The notes under the pieces are model-generated. The model did not search any database. It was not told where the DNA came from and saw only the letters and a list, made by a program, of their open reading frames with translations. Source: Ancrocorticia sp047602305 (GTDB taxonomy: Bacteria > Actinomycetota > Actinomycetes > Actinomycetales > Actinomycetaceae). From it: a stretch of 64,000 bases of DNA. Positions 17,640 to 26,760 of the stretch are shown in pieces; position 1 is the stretch's first letter, and the number at the start of each line of letters is the position of its first letter. Where the stretch lies: assembly GCA_047602305.1 (NCBI GenBank), contig JASGHO010000001.1:2728001-2792000 (forward strand), in the 5' to 3' direction. Both the position numbers and the translations under genes were made by a program.

Positions 17640-19531
17640 TTCCCGGTGTTCAGAATCGTGAGGAAGCAGCGGTGATGTATACCGCTGGGAAACGTCGCCA
17701 TGGCCAGATGGGTGGAGTCCTGCAGGGCGTGAGAGCAGTCGCGAACCAGGATGATGACGAGGATACGACGGCGAAGCTGGGAACGCTAGGGAGGCTGGGA
17801 ATCAACACGGCCGCGCGGGCGGGTGCTCCCCGTCCGATGAAGCGTGTGACTACGCGGTCTGGTCGTCATCAGGCCCGGGGAGTGAGGCGGTTCACCAACC
17901 GGGCCGTGCAGACCGTTCAAGCGGTGTCGCGGCGCGTGGTGAGTGCGGTGGCGATGAAACTGGGCGTCGCCAGTGGTGGTGTGGTGCTCGCTGTGGCCGC
18001 CGTGCTCGTGGTGTTGCTTGCTATTTTGTCCTTTCTTCCCTCATGGATGACAAACTTTTTCATCAAGGATGAAACAACATCGTTAATATTTCCGATGGGT
18101 GATGACTACCCGTGGGCGAGTCAAGTTCGTGACGTCACGGGCAACCCCACAGACCTGTTCAACACTCCGAATCCGGAGACGAATTACTATTTCGGCAATT
18201 GCACGGATTTCGTCTTTTGGCGCGTCAATCGGGATATGGGCGGGGGTCCGGGCCACTGGATTTACACGCATTCTGATCTCACTCCTCATGGAGGCAATGG
18301 AAAAGAATGGGGGATGCCCGGGAATCTTCCTGGATGGACAAAGATCACTCGCCTGGAAGATGCAGGGCCCGGCGATGTTGTCTCGTTTCAGCCTGGCACC
18401 TTTGGGCACACTCACTGGGCCGGTCACGTGGCCATGGTCGCGAATGTCACCGAGGCAGGCTTGGTGACGGAAAACTATGGCAATGCTGACTACTATGTGG
18501 AGACGATTCCCCGGTCGCAGGTCCAGGCGTTCCTGGCGTCAGGGGATCTTGTCATCAAACGTAATCCAGCGTTAGCGGAGCGCGCTGAGGCGATGTGGAC
18601 TAGTGGTGGGGTCAGTGATGCTGTGCCGCCAAAGTACCGGTCGATCGTTACTCGGGCGGGGTCCATTTGTCCAGAGATTAGTTCGTCGATCATCGCGGCC
18701 CAGGTGGAGGCTGAATCCAACTGGAATGAGCGCGCGGGATCTCCTGCTGGGGCTCAAGGGATTGCCCAGTTCATGCCGGCAACCTGGGCGACAGCTGGCC
18801 GTGATGGTGATGGTGATGGGCGAGCCGATATCTACAACCCGGACGACGCGATCATCAGTCAGGCGTACCTGATGTGTGGAAACGTGGCCGCAGCGGCGAC
18901 TCTGAAAGCCCAGGGGAGAGCCTCTGGTGACGTTGTGGATCTCGCGTTGGCTGGGTACAACGCCGGGATGGGTGCAGTGCAGCTTTTCGGTGGTATTCCT
19001 CCTTACCCTGAAACACAGGCCTACGTTCCGAAGATTCGCACGCTTGCCGCGACAAAGTACGCGGCAACGGGTCGTGGAGGTACAGGTTCCAGAGCCGCTA
19101 GTGGGGCAGTCCAGTGGGCTCAAACGATCATCGGGATGCCCTACGGGCGTGGCCAGGGCAACGGATCAGTTGACTGCTGTTGGATGGTCTACCTGGCCTT
19201 CAGGAATGGTGCAGGTGTGGAGCTACCGATGGAAGCACCACAGAATCCTCCATCGATGTCCAAGTGTGAATATGCGATGTATGGGGGCGCGGCGTCGTAT
19301 GGCGGCCGGTATGTGCCCGCGACAGTGGAATCTTTGCGTCCGGGGGACATCTTGTTCTGGCAGGACCTGGAAGTTGATCCGGCCTACGACAACATCACTC
19401 ACGTCGGAATTTACGTGGGGAATGGCCAGTTCATTGACTCGATACCGGCCGGTGGCGTGGGAATCCGGAATCTGAGCTATTACAGGAATACTCAGCAGCT
19501 GCTTCCTCAAGCTGTGAGATTGGCGGCCTGA
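17636..19531 (+). CDS. Membrane-anchored peptidoglycan hydrolase with CHAP, lytic transglycosylase and NlpC/P60 domains
   Basis: This VirB1/TraG-like enzyme opens the cell wall for the conjugation channel. It is 631 residues and starts with ATGA overlapping the upstream stop. A basic N-terminal part and a transmembrane helix (about 108-135) precede a CHAP-like domain (about 180-305; nucleophile in YFGNCTDFVFW, His in HWAGHVAMV). A transglycosylase follows (about 330-475; AQVEAESNWNERAGSPAGAQGIAQFMPATW, ALAGYNAGMGAV), then NlpC/P60 (about 485-630; Cys in GSVDCCWMVY, where DCSG is usual, and His in THVGIYVG). Two peptidases plus one glycosidase in a single chain is an unusually full set. Confidence 0.9.
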   Translation: MIPGVQNREEAAVMYTAGKRRHGQMGGVLQGVRAVANQDDDEDTTAKLGTLGRLGINTAARAGAPRPMKRVTTRSGRHQARGVRRFTNRAVQTVQAVSRRVVSAVAMKLGVASGGVVLAVAAVLVVLLAILSFLPSWMTNFFIKDETTSLIFPMGDDYPWASQVRDVTGNPTDLFNTPNPETNYYFGNCTDFVFWRVNRDMGGGPGHWIYTHSDLTPHGGNGKEWGMPGNLPGWTKITRLEDAGPGDVVSFQPGTFGHTHWAGHVAMVANVTEAGLVTENYGNADYYVETIPRSQVQAFLASGDLVIKRNPALAERAEAMWTSGGVSDAVPPKYRSIVTRAGSICPEISSSIIAAQVEAESNWNERAGSPAGAQGIAQFMPATWATAGRDGDGDGRADIYNPDDAIISQAYLMCGNVAAAATLKAQGRASGDVVDLALAGYNAGMGAVQLFGGIPPYPETQAYVPKIRTLAATKYAATGRGGTGSRAASGAVQWAQTIIGMPYGRGQGNGSVDCCWMVYLAFRNGAGVELPMEAPQNPPSMSKCEYAMYGGAASYGGRYVPATVESLRPGDILFWQDLEVDPAYDNITHVGIYVGNGQFIDSIPAGGVGIRNLSYYRNTQQLLPQAVRLAA

Positions 19532-19533
19532 TC

Positions 19534-20367
19534 ATGACAGATTTGCTTGTGGCCATGCTTCAACAAATCATGGGAAGCGCTTTTGCATCAGGGGCTGACG
19601 GTCTCAAACAATCCGTAGCTGGCTATAACGCCGACGTGTACAACTTCGTACAGACAGTGAACGAAGTTGCGATCAAGCCTGTCGCCATGAGCATTTTGGG
19701 AATCATGCTCATGATGGAGCTCATTCGGATCACCACAAAGTTTGAGGGTGCGAGAGAGGCTGCCCTCCAGATGGTGTGCTTGTCTCTAGCGAAAACGGCT
19801 GTGATTGTGGTAATCATTCAGAACGCATCACTCGTCTTGGAAGGCATGAATGAAGCGGCCGAGGAGATGGCCGGGAAAGTGGATGCGTTGGGTCAGGATG
19901 CGGTCGCTGCGGGGTTGCCTGACAGTGTCAAGACCGCGATCGATGGGATGTCCACGATTGACCAGGCCGGCCTCATGATGGTGCTGTTCATCCCTTGGCT
20001 GTTGTGCATCGTAGGCGATATCGCACTCAAACTGATTGTCTTGGTGAGGTTTGCTGAGCTCTATATTCTGGCTGCTGCGGTGTCTCTTCCCCTGATCTTC
20101 ATTGCCAATGAGGAGACAAAGAGCATCACGTTTGGCTATCTGCGGGGATATGGTGGGGTTCTTGTCCAAGGTGTTGTCATTGTGATCATTGTGGCCATCT
20201 ATTCTTTCTTCCAGGTCGATACGGTGGACCTGAGTGGTGTGGATGGAGACAATATTTTGTCCACGATCACAAACAATATCGATGCTCTGATTCTTGGCCC
20301 GGTGTTCTTCCTCGTCTTGATCTTCGGGGCCTCAAAGTTCGCGAAGAGACTGATGGGAGAAGGCTAA
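19534..20367 (+). CDS. TrbL/VirB6-like polytopic membrane protein
   Basis: This 277-residue protein has about five or six transmembrane helices, including VAMSILGIMLMMELIRI, VIVVIIQNASLVLEG, GLMMVLFIPWLLCIVGDIALKLIVLV, VLVQGVVIVIIVAIYSFF and ALILGPVFFLVLIFGASKFAKRL. The pattern, a long periplasm-facing loop followed by helix pairs, matches TrbL/VirB6 or CD411-like channel subunits of Gram-positive T4SS. It is last in the rightward transfer operon and is followed at once by a bidirectional terminator. Confidence 0.8.
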   Translation: MTDLLVAMLQQIMGSAFASGADGLKQSVAGYNADVYNFVQTVNEVAIKPVAMSILGIMLMMELIRITTKFEGAREAALQMVCLSLAKTAVIVVIIQNASLVLEGMNEAAEEMAGKVDALGQDAVAAGLPDSVKTAIDGMSTIDQAGLMMVLFIPWLLCIVGDIALKLIVLVRFAELYILAAAVSLPLIFIANEETKSITFGYLRGYGGVLVQGVVIVIIVAIYSFFQVDTVDLSGVDGDNILSTITNNIDALILGPVFFLVLIFGASKFAKRLMGEG

Positions 20368-20380
20368 GAAGAAGGCATAG

Positions 20381-20414
20381 GAATGGGGAGGAAGCTCAGG
20401 CTTCCTCCCCATTC
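20381..20414. terminator. Bidirectional terminator between the two transfer operons
   Basis: GAATGGGGAGGAAGC and GCTTCCTCCCCATTC are perfect 15-bp arms around a 4-base loop. It sits between the converging TrbL-like gene and the VirD4-like gene and should stop transcription from both sides. Confidence 0.9.
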
Positions 20415-20417
20415 GTG

Positions 20418-22196
20418 TTAGATAGCGACGAGGTCAGCGTTATCGGGCAGTGGCTCCCACGTGATGTCGAGGCCGTCGAGGATCTCGTTGATTTCCGCGT
20501 CCGGGTCGTACGTGAAGTGCCCGGTGGTTGGAGTATCGAGCTTGCGGGAGAGGAAGGGCGGCACGCCCCGCAGGAGGTAGATGGCCAGCTCGTCGTCGAG
20601 CTTGCCGATCTCGTCCGGGGTGAGGAGTTCGCGGCCCAGGGTCTGGTTCTGTTTGCTCCAGGACCCGTTCTTTCCGCGTGTCTCCGAGGTGTTTTGATTT
20701 TGTATGGTCTGCTTGCCCAAGAGCTTAGCCAACCATGCTGTGGTGGATGGTTCCTGGCCACCCAGGAAGAGAATGTTGTCGCAGTTACCTTCGATGCTCT
20801 CCCACTCGTCCTTGTATTGGGCTTTGCCCTGGGCGCGGTTCTGGAGGATTACGGAGACGGAGATGCCGCGCGATCGCATGACCGCAATCTTCTGGACGAA
20901 CCCGGGGATTTTCCCGATGTTTGCGAACTCATCCATGAGGGCGTGGATGGGGACGGGAAGGAACCTGTCGTCGCGGTGATCGGCGAGGTACAGGTTGGTC
21001 TCGAAGAGTTGTTCGTAGAAGATAGATGCGAGAAAGTTGAATGCTCCGTGTGTGTCTGGAAGGACGAGGAAGAGCGCGGTCTTTTCTTGGCCTACCATGT
21101 CCAGGTCCATGGTGTCTTGGCTGAGAAGGCGACGCATGTTGGACATGGTGAGCGGTGTGAGCCGGACGCCGAGAGAAATAATGACGGATTTCTTGGTTTC
21201 TCCGGCGCCTTGTGTGTAGGTGCGGTAAGCGGCGGACGCGAAGCGGAGGCCCTCGATACTGGCGATTGCTTCGGCTCCCCAGCCGTCGGGGTCGGCGTCG
21301 TATTCGGCAATCAGTGAGACTGCGGCTGTGAAAAGTTGATCGACTTCACTGAGCTGGGTCTCATCCTCCTCGGAGGCCTCCATCTTAGCGAGGAGATCGA
21401 CGACGTCGAGCAACGTGCCACTGGCTCCCTGAGTGAAGTAGACGTAGGAGGTGAGCGCAGTCAGGAGAGCACGCTCTGCTTTCTCCCAGAAGTCCCCAGA
21501 GGTCTGTTGCTTCGCGGAGGAGGTGTTCGTCATGATGTTTTCCACCAGGACGCTGAGCCCCACTTCTGGCTGCTCGGAATGGATATACCGAAGCGGGTTA
21601 AAGTGGTTGGACTTGTCAAAGTCCACGAGATCCAAGCATCGAATCTTGTATCCGGCGTCCTTGAGTATGTCCCCGGCCATGGAACGGAGTTCACCTTTCG
21701 GGTCGGTGATGATGAACGATTGATTCGTTTGGGCGAGGTTGGGCAGGACATAGCGTCGGGATTTACCCGAGCCGGAACCTCCCAGGACGAGCACGTTGAG
21801 GTTCCGGTGTGTCGCGCGCCCGTCTAGACCGAGACGTTCAGTCTTAGTGAAAAGGAGATTCTCATTCGTCTTTTTGCTGGTGAACGGCTTGATGTCGGAT
21901 GGTTTGCCCCACCGGGCTGAACCATATTCTTCGCCTGGACGGCGTGTGCCTTTCCCGATCGTCATGTAGAGCGCAATGAACCCGCCGACGAGGAGGACAC
22001 CAAGGCTGGCGAGCAGGTCCGTCTTGTCAAAGGAAAACGAGAAGGGGTTGTTAGTCAGTGCGTTGAGGGCGCGCTCAAGAATCTGGGACAGGTCGAGGCC
22101 GGCCTCGTGGTCGGTGCGGACCTGCCAGGAGATCCGGTTGCCTGCCCATACGCCAACGATGGCGAGAATGGCAAGGAAGATGCGTTTAGCTTTCAT
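20418..22196 (-). CDS. VirD4/TraG-type coupling ATPase
   Basis: This coupling protein brings the relaxase-DNA complex to the secretion channel. ATG at 22,196 (592 residues) has AAAGGA upstream and overlaps the preceding gene by 11 bases; the longer frame to 22,367 would lie inside that gene. Two N-terminal transmembrane helices (about 5-20 and 62-80) precede GGSGSGKSR (Walker A, about 139-147). IITDPKGELR, a VirD4 signature, LMDEFANIGKIPGF (Walker B) and SVILQNRAQ are also present. It is the last gene of the leftward mobilisation operon. Confidence 0.94.
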   Translation of the reverse strand: MKAKRIFLAILAIVGVWAGNRISWQVRTDHEAGLDLSQILERALNALTNNPFSFSFDKTDLLASLGVLLVGGFIALYMTIGKGTRRPGEEYGSARWGKPSDIKPFTSKKTNENLLFTKTERLGLDGRATHRNLNVLVLGGSGSGKSRRYVLPNLAQTNQSFIITDPKGELRSMAGDILKDAGYKIRCLDLVDFDKSNHFNPLRYIHSEQPEVGLSVLVENIMTNTSSAKQQTSGDFWEKAERALLTALTSYVYFTQGASGTLLDVVDLLAKMEASEEDETQLSEVDQLFTAAVSLIAEYDADPDGWGAEAIASIEGLRFASAAYRTYTQGAGETKKSVIISLGVRLTPLTMSNMRRLLSQDTMDLDMVGQEKTALFLVLPDTHGAFNFLASIFYEQLFETNLYLADHRDDRFLPVPIHALMDEFANIGKIPGFVQKIAVMRSRGISVSVILQNRAQGKAQYKDEWESIEGNCDNILFLGGQEPSTTAWLAKLLGKQTIQNQNTSETRGKNGSWSKQNQTLGRELLTPDEIGKLDDELAIYLLRGVPPFLSRKLDTPTTGHFTYDPDAEINEILDGLDITWEPLPDNADLVAI

Positions 22197-22614
22197 TGGA
22201 GAGAATCCTTTCCCTGGATCGATGTTCTTCACTGAGTCGGCGTCGTTCCTGGCGAACGTGTTCGATCGCGGCTGCGACGTCGGGTCTGGTCTGGGGTTTC
22301 CTGCGCCCGATAGGCCTCGGCTCGATGATGGGCTGTGGTGGCTGCTGATCGGGCGCTTCTTGCTCAACGTCGCGGAGAGAAGTGCGGTGAAGCTCTTCCA
22401 CAGCCGTGATCAACGTTGTGGGGCTGGACTGGGAGGCAAGAAGGATGTTGCGACTGGAATAGACGATGGTGTCTGTGTCGGGAAGGCCCATGCGCTGGAG
22501 GAACGGGTCTGGTTCGGTCATAGTGTGGTGCTCAACGGTGCCGAGGCGTTCGAGACTGGTGACGAGAGACTCGTCCCGTGTGGAGCGCGAAAGCACATGA
22601 ATTCGGGCGGTCAT
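22186..22614 (-). CDS. Hypothetical protein before the coupling ATPase
   Basis: ATG at 22,614 overlaps the stop of the upstream gene (ATGA), giving 142 residues. The N-terminal half (TARIHVLSRSTRDESLVTSLERLGTVEHHTMTEPDPF) looks globular. The C-terminal half is Pro- and Arg/Glu-rich and ends in a charged helix (EHVRQERRRLSEEHRSRERIL). No family is recognised. Tight coupling to the coupling ATPase suggests an accessory role in substrate delivery. Confidence 0.65.
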   Translation of the reverse strand: MTARIHVLSRSTRDESLVTSLERLGTVEHHTMTEPDPFLQRMGLPDTDTIVYSSRNILLASQSSPTTLITAVEELHRTSLRDVEQEAPDQQPPQPIIEPRPIGRRKPQTRPDVAAAIEHVRQERRRLSEEHRSRERILSNES

Positions 22615-22901
22615 GCCTGACTCCACTCTGGGAAACCATCTCGGCCGAGATGCTCCAAGACCACGTGATAGCCGCCTGTAGGGCCTCCCGTGGGCTCGAA
22701 GGTCCCCATGGCCAGCACGTGTTGCCCGGACATGAGAGGCTCCTCAGTGAGCCACACAGCGAGTTCACCAGTAGCTCTCACGGTCACGAGATACGGGTCG
22801 GGGTCTTCAACCTTCAGCTCGAACATGACGAGCTCCTGGAGGACCATGGGTGCCGCATTCACGGTCCCCCACAATGCAATACGATCAACCGTATCGTTCA
22901 T
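22611..22901 (-). CDS. Small protein with a possible OB fold (SSB-like)
   Basis: This 96-residue protein has AGGAGAGACACAAC before its ATG. The alternation of strands in RIALWGTVNAAPMVL, ELVMFELKVEDPDPYLVTVRATGELAVWL and SGQHVLAMGTFEP resembles the order of strands in single-strand-binding OB folds, including a loop and the late G-x-V-L-x-x-G turn. That reading is inference from pattern only. A ssDNA-binding protein would make sense in an operon for ssDNA transfer. Confidence 0.55.
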   Translation of the reverse strand: MNDTVDRIALWGTVNAAPMVLQELVMFELKVEDPDPYLVTVRATGELAVWLTEEPLMSGQHVLAMGTFEPTGGPTGGYHVVLEHLGRDGFPEWSQA

Positions 22902-22913
22902 GTTGTGTCTCTC

Positions 22914-24215
22914 CTATCGAGCGTCATGGCCACGGCGCTGGTTGCGGGTGGGCTGTGTGGAGGACTTCTTGCCCCTGAGCGCTTGAAGACGATCAGCAAT
23001 CTTTTGGCGCAAATCCCCCCGACTTTGAGGTTTGGAGTCTTTCGCTCGCTCAGAAGTCCTCGTGGACCGGGCCTGAGTTTGTGTGCGGGCCGCTTGACCG
23101 CGCGGGCGTATGTAATCCGATTCTTTCAGGGAACTGGCCAGATTCTCGTCATCACCCGCACCCACCACTTCGCCGTCGGGGTCGATCGCGGAGTCAGTCT
23201 CGTAGGCCACGGTTTTGTCTACCTTGCCCCGCGCCTTCTGGTGTTCGAAATTCCACACCTGCAACGACTCGGCCAGAGCAGGTTCGAGACGTTGCTGAAT
23301 CAATGTGGCCTGGTCTTCTGTGATGCTGAGCTGTTCAGCAATGTCACTGGAAGTCAGGGGAGTCGATTGTTGTCCTTGCGTAACCGAGAATCCGTGAGGA
23401 CCGACTTTGAATTGTATGCCAGGCAATTCCTCGTTTTCTGGGTATGCGACGATGTAGACCCTCTCCATGTCCATTCCTTTCCCAACGAAACGGAACGTAT
23501 CCCATTCAATGTACGAGGGGATTGATGCCTCGATGTCATCGAGCGCGTGGACTACTGGTTGATTCCAGGCCTCGACTGGACCTTCAAAGCGAACTGTTGC
23601 ACGGTTGATAGCTTCGACGAAGTGCTCGCGTGCTTCAGCCAATGATGCGAATTCAGGAACTGGCCGGTTCGGGCCAGAGAGTTCTTCTTGGTTGTTCAGC
23701 CCGAACCCGTATCGGGTTGGCTCGCCACCGACGGTTTCAGCCATGACATAATGATCCGTCGTCCAATTGACGGCCGCGACGGTGAAGCTGCCTTGGCCTG
23801 AGTGCCAGCCGACAGTGTCGACATTGCCTGGTTCTCCGAGAGCTTCTTTGAGGTTGGTGATGAGCGAATCTGAGGATTCGATCGCCGCCAGGTCTGAGGC
23901 CATGCGCACCTTGATCTCGTCGAGAGAGAGATCCTCACCAAAAGGGTCTGGCTGGCCGAGAACTGTCATCTTATCCGACGACACCTCATAGCTGCGGGAG
24001 ACCTCAGCTTGGTAGATATCGGTCTCCGCGATGCGGTTGCCCTGCGTATCAGTGACCGTAAAGATCTGAGTGAGCCGGTTGTCGATGTCGTGGGCTCGGT
24101 CAAAGGGTCCTTCGGTGGCCATCGCGGATTCCAGTGCGGCAAATCGTTCCTCTGCCTTTGCTGGCGAGTCTTTGTAGTACTCGTACTCTGTTTGGCGTGG
24201 ATCGTTGTCTTTCAT
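22914..24215 (-). CDS. Large hypothetical protein of the mobilisation operon
   Basis: This 433-residue acidic, soluble protein has no signal peptide or membrane segment. Two repeated alpha/beta-looking sections stand out: SFTVAAVNWTTDHYVMAETVGGEPTRYGFGLNNQ (about 140-175) and MERVYIVAYPENEELPGIQFKVGPHGFSVTQGQQ (about 250-285). The last 100 residues are Arg/Lys/Gln/Ser-rich and probably unstructured. I do not recognise a family. It lies between the PcfB-like and possible OB-fold genes and could be an accessory relaxosome or DNA-processing factor. Confidence 0.7.
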   Translation of the reverse strand: MKDNDPRQTEYEYYKDSPAKAEERFAALESAMATEGPFDRAHDIDNRLTQIFTVTDTQGNRIAETDIYQAEVSRSYEVSSDKMTVLGQPDPFGEDLSLDEIKVRMASDLAAIESSDSLITNLKEALGEPGNVDTVGWHSGQGSFTVAAVNWTTDHYVMAETVGGEPTRYGFGLNNQEELSGPNRPVPEFASLAEAREHFVEAINRATVRFEGPVEAWNQPVVHALDDIEASIPSYIEWDTFRFVGKGMDMERVYIVAYPENEELPGIQFKVGPHGFSVTQGQQSTPLTSSDIAEQLSITEDQATLIQQRLEPALAESLQVWNFEHQKARGKVDKTVAYETDSAIDPDGEVVGAGDDENLASSLKESDYIRPRGQAARTQTQARSTRTSERAKDSKPQSRGDLRQKIADRLQALRGKKSSTQPTRNQRRGHDAR

Positions 24216-24233
24216 CTTTCATCAGTCCTTTCA

Positions 24234-24875
24234 TTACCTGGCGCCATGGGCGCGGGTACGCTTAGGGGTTCGGGTCTGGGTCTTCTTGATGGTTCGGGCC
24301 CGTTGCTGGATGGTCTGGGTGAGTTCTTTTCGGGTTTGCGGCTTGCCGGTCAGGGCGACGTTGCGGTAGTACGCCGGAGTTTGCTTAGGTGGCGCATCTT
24401 GTGGGGCTGCTTTTGTGGGATTCTTCTGATCGGGAGATCCTTGGCTTGGCTGTCCTGGTTCGTGGTTAGTGGTTTTCGGTGGTGTGAGGCCTAGCTTGGC
24501 CTCCACCTGTTTGAGGGCGTGGCGAACTGTGTCGACGTCGGCGCCTTTGAAGTGAACGTAGGTGAGGGAGTCTTTGCCTTTTTCGATGGAGAAGTCCACA
24601 CCACGTTTCTTTAAGTCTTTGATCAGGGTGTGGTAGAGCTCGGGGCTAATTGATTGGGAATGCAGATCGCCGCCAGAGACTCGTTGCAGGTTTTTGATGG
24701 TCATCTTGCCTTCCTTGCGACGATCAACTTTGTGGAGAGCGGCGCCTGCTATTTTCGCGACCTGTTTGATCATTGCTTCACTGCCCCGGGTAAGGGCCGC
24801 GGTAATCTCAGTTGCGGCTTTCGTCGTGGAGATGATGATTTGTTCGGAGAGTTGTTCTCCGCCGATAACGCTCAT
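24234..24875 (-). CDS. PcfB-like (DUF3801) conjugation accessory protein
   Basis: This 213-residue protein has the helical start ISTTKAATEITAALTRGSEAMIKQVAKI, then GKMTIKNLQRVSGGDLHSQSISPELYHTLIKDLKKRGVDFSIEKGKDSLTYVHFKGADVDTVRHAL. That succession matches PcfB/DUF3801, which in pCF10-like systems helps the relaxase dock to the coupling protein. The tail is Pro/Lys/Arg-rich. ATG at 24,875 has AAAGGATCACG upstream and overlaps the relaxase stop by four bases. Confidence 0.72.
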   Translation of the reverse strand: MSVIGGEQLSEQIIISTTKAATEITAALTRGSEAMIKQVAKIAGAALHKVDRRKEGKMTIKNLQRVSGGDLHSQSISPELYHTLIKDLKKRGVDFSIEKGKDSLTYVHFKGADVDTVRHALKQVEAKLGLTPPKTTNHEPGQPSQGSPDQKNPTKAAPQDAPPKQTPAYYRNVALTGKPQTRKELTQTIQQRARTIKKTQTRTPKRTRAHGAR

Positions 24876-26263
24876 CGTGATCCTTTCGATTTGTGGTTGT
24901 GGTCTTTGGTGATTTTGTTGTGGACGGCTTGCAGGTTGCGCAGGTCGCGACCTTGGCGGGTGATGGCGGCATCGATCTTGTCGATGTCGGCGCCGTCGTG
25001 GTCCAAGAGGTTCTGGCGAGCCAGGACGTCCTGGTTGATGGCCTGGGTTTTCTCGGTGATCTTGGCGCGTAGCTCGGCCAGGTAGCCGGTTTGTTGTTCA
25101 GGGGCCAGGGCTGCGTATGTGGCGAGCATGTTGACGACGTCGGCCTCGTCGTGGAGTGCTTCGACGGCAGCGTCCACGCGCTTGAAGTAGCGTTCCTGGG
25201 CGGCGCTCTTGCCACGCCTGGTGGTCTCAGGAGCGAGCGTGATGTCACGCAAAATATCGGGCCGGGAAAAGTAGTCGTAGAGGGCAGGGGCAGTAAATTC
25301 GGCTGCGATGAGGCCGCGCGAGTTGACCATGGTGAGTTCGGTGGTTTCAGGTAGGAAGAGATGCCAGGTGGCGCCGTGGTCGTTGAGACGGTGGCGCGGG
25401 ATGACGATGGAGTGGCCACGCTTGCCGGGTACTCGCAGGCGTGCCCGATCCTCGTCAATCATCGTCACCATCTTCTTTTGGACGACGACCTCACACATGG
25501 TTTGACGCCCGAGACGTGCCATGATCGCGGCCTCAGTGTAGGGGTAGCCGAGCTTTTTGCCACGCATGGGACGGACCATGGTGGCGGGATCACGAAAGAG
25601 AACACTGTTGCCTTTGAGGCTGACCTCGATTCCCATCTCGCCCAGGCTGGCCGCCATGGCCTCCCACGAGAAGGAGGTGCGGATGGCTTCATCGATCTTG
25701 GCAGCGATGGTTTGTTTGGTGGAGGCGCCACGGGCCCTGGCGTAGACTTCCCCGATCTGCATGGAGGAACGTGAAGGTTCCTCAATGACGGAGAGGTTGT
25801 GTGCCCGGCAGAGATCGTCGGAAAGGTTCCGCATCTCGTAGAGACGTTGGCGCGGGCAGCGGTAGCGCTTCAAGGTCTTGTAGTTGACCGAGTTGAACAT
25901 GATGTGGTTGTGGATGTGTCCACGGTCCACGTGGGTGGCGACGACGAAGTCGTAGTCGTTGCCGGTGAGTTTCTGTGCGAACTCGAATCCGATGTCGTGT
26001 GCTTTATCTTGGTGAACTTCACCCGGCTTGAATGACTGGATAACGTGGTAGGCCAGGATCGTTCCGGGTCGACCGACGCCTTTGGCTTGTTCCGCGCGGC
26101 GTTGCGTGGAAAGAAACATCTGGGTGATGGAGTCCGGGTCCCACGGGGTGGGGGTGCAGTTCGTGGAGATCTGCAAACCGCCCTGAGTTTTTTCGGCTTG
26201 ACAGATGTATCCGATGGCCTTGTTAAGGCTGGTCCGGATCTGTCCTATCTTCACTACTGCCAT
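24872..26263 (-). CDS. MOBP-type relaxase
   Basis: Nicks the transfer origin and pilots the single strand. ATG at 26,263 gives 463 residues and overlaps mobC by 41 bases; the frame to 26,428 is only mobC shadow. The Relaxase/VirD2 domain covers about residues 1-240. The metal-binding histidine motif is HVDRGHIHNH (111-120). A likely catalytic tyrosine is Tyr19 in NKAIGYICQ. The C-terminal part is helical (HDEADVVNMLATYAAL to the end). It heads the leftward operon together with MobC. Confidence 0.92.
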   Translation of the reverse strand: MAVVKIGQIRTSLNKAIGYICQAEKTQGGLQISTNCTPTPWDPDSITQMFLSTQRRAEQAKGVGRPGTILAYHVIQSFKPGEVHQDKAHDIGFEFAQKLTGNDYDFVVATHVDRGHIHNHIMFNSVNYKTLKRYRCPRQRLYEMRNLSDDLCRAHNLSVIEEPSRSSMQIGEVYARARGASTKQTIAAKIDEAIRTSFSWEAMAASLGEMGIEVSLKGNSVLFRDPATMVRPMRGKKLGYPYTEAAIMARLGRQTMCEVVVQKKMVTMIDEDRARLRVPGKRGHSIVIPRHRLNDHGATWHLFLPETTELTMVNSRGLIAAEFTAPALYDYFSRPDILRDITLAPETTRRGKSAAQERYFKRVDAAVEALHDEADVVNMLATYAALAPEQQTGYLAELRAKITEKTQAINQDVLARQNLLDHDGADIDKIDAAITRQGRDLRNLQAVHNKITKDHNHKSKGSR

Positions 26264-26606
26264 GATCGCTCCCGAGTTCGCGTGCAACAATTGCGCGAAC
26301 TTCTGACAGCATCCGCTGGACAGCCATGATCTGCTCGAAGGTGGCAACGTTATCGGTGTTCGCCTTCTTGGCGAGCTGGTTGATGTTGTTGCCGATGGGT
26401 CCGAGCTGGCGGTTGATCTCGTCGGCAATGGCTGGCCGATAAGAGATAGTTAGCGGAGCTTGTGTGAGAAGCTCGCGGGCAAACGTCGAGAAGTTAGTCT
26501 GCCCAGTTGCACGCATCCGGCGCGCTATCAGTACCATTTCCTCTTCAGAGAAATTGATCTCTCGACGGATCTTGCGCCGCCGATTCGGCACGGGTCGTTG
26601 TTCCAC
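26223..26606 (-). CDS. mobC: MobC-like relaxosome accessory protein
   Basis: This 127-residue protein opens with a basic arm (RRRKIRREINFSEEEMVLIARRMRATG), a ribbon-helix-helix-like start. It then shows the MobC (PF05713) core with IADEINRQLGPIGNNINQLAKKAN. MobC proteins melt or mark DNA at oriT for the relaxase. The gene comes just before the relaxase, as usual. The transfer origin is expected upstream, where the inverted repeats at 26,662-26,855 lie. Confidence 0.9.
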   Translation of the reverse strand: MEQRPVPNRRRKIRREINFSEEEMVLIARRMRATGQTNFSTFARELLTQAPLTISYRPAIADEINRQLGPIGNNINQLAKKANTDNVATFEQIMAVQRMLSEVRAIVARELGSDHGSSEDRTDPDQP

Positions 26607-26661
26607 GGCACGCGCCTCCTAAAGGGTTTGGGTCCTCCCATGATACCGCACGAGCGGAAGA

Positions 26662-26686
26662 AAATGTACGTTGTGTACGTACATTT
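26662..26686. promoter_or_regulatory. Palindrome upstream of mobC (operator or oriT repeat)
   Basis: AAATGTACGT (26,662-26,671) and ACGTACATTT (26,677-26,686) are perfect 10-bp arms around five bases. It lies 56 bp upstream of the mobC start, where MobC or the relaxase could bind for autoregulation or nicking. Confidence 0.6.
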
Positions 26687-26760
26687 GCTATGCTCGCTAA
26701 ACTACTCACCTAGGACTTAAGGCCTAGATGTTGGGGCCGTAGTTCGCGGTGGAGAATTGA

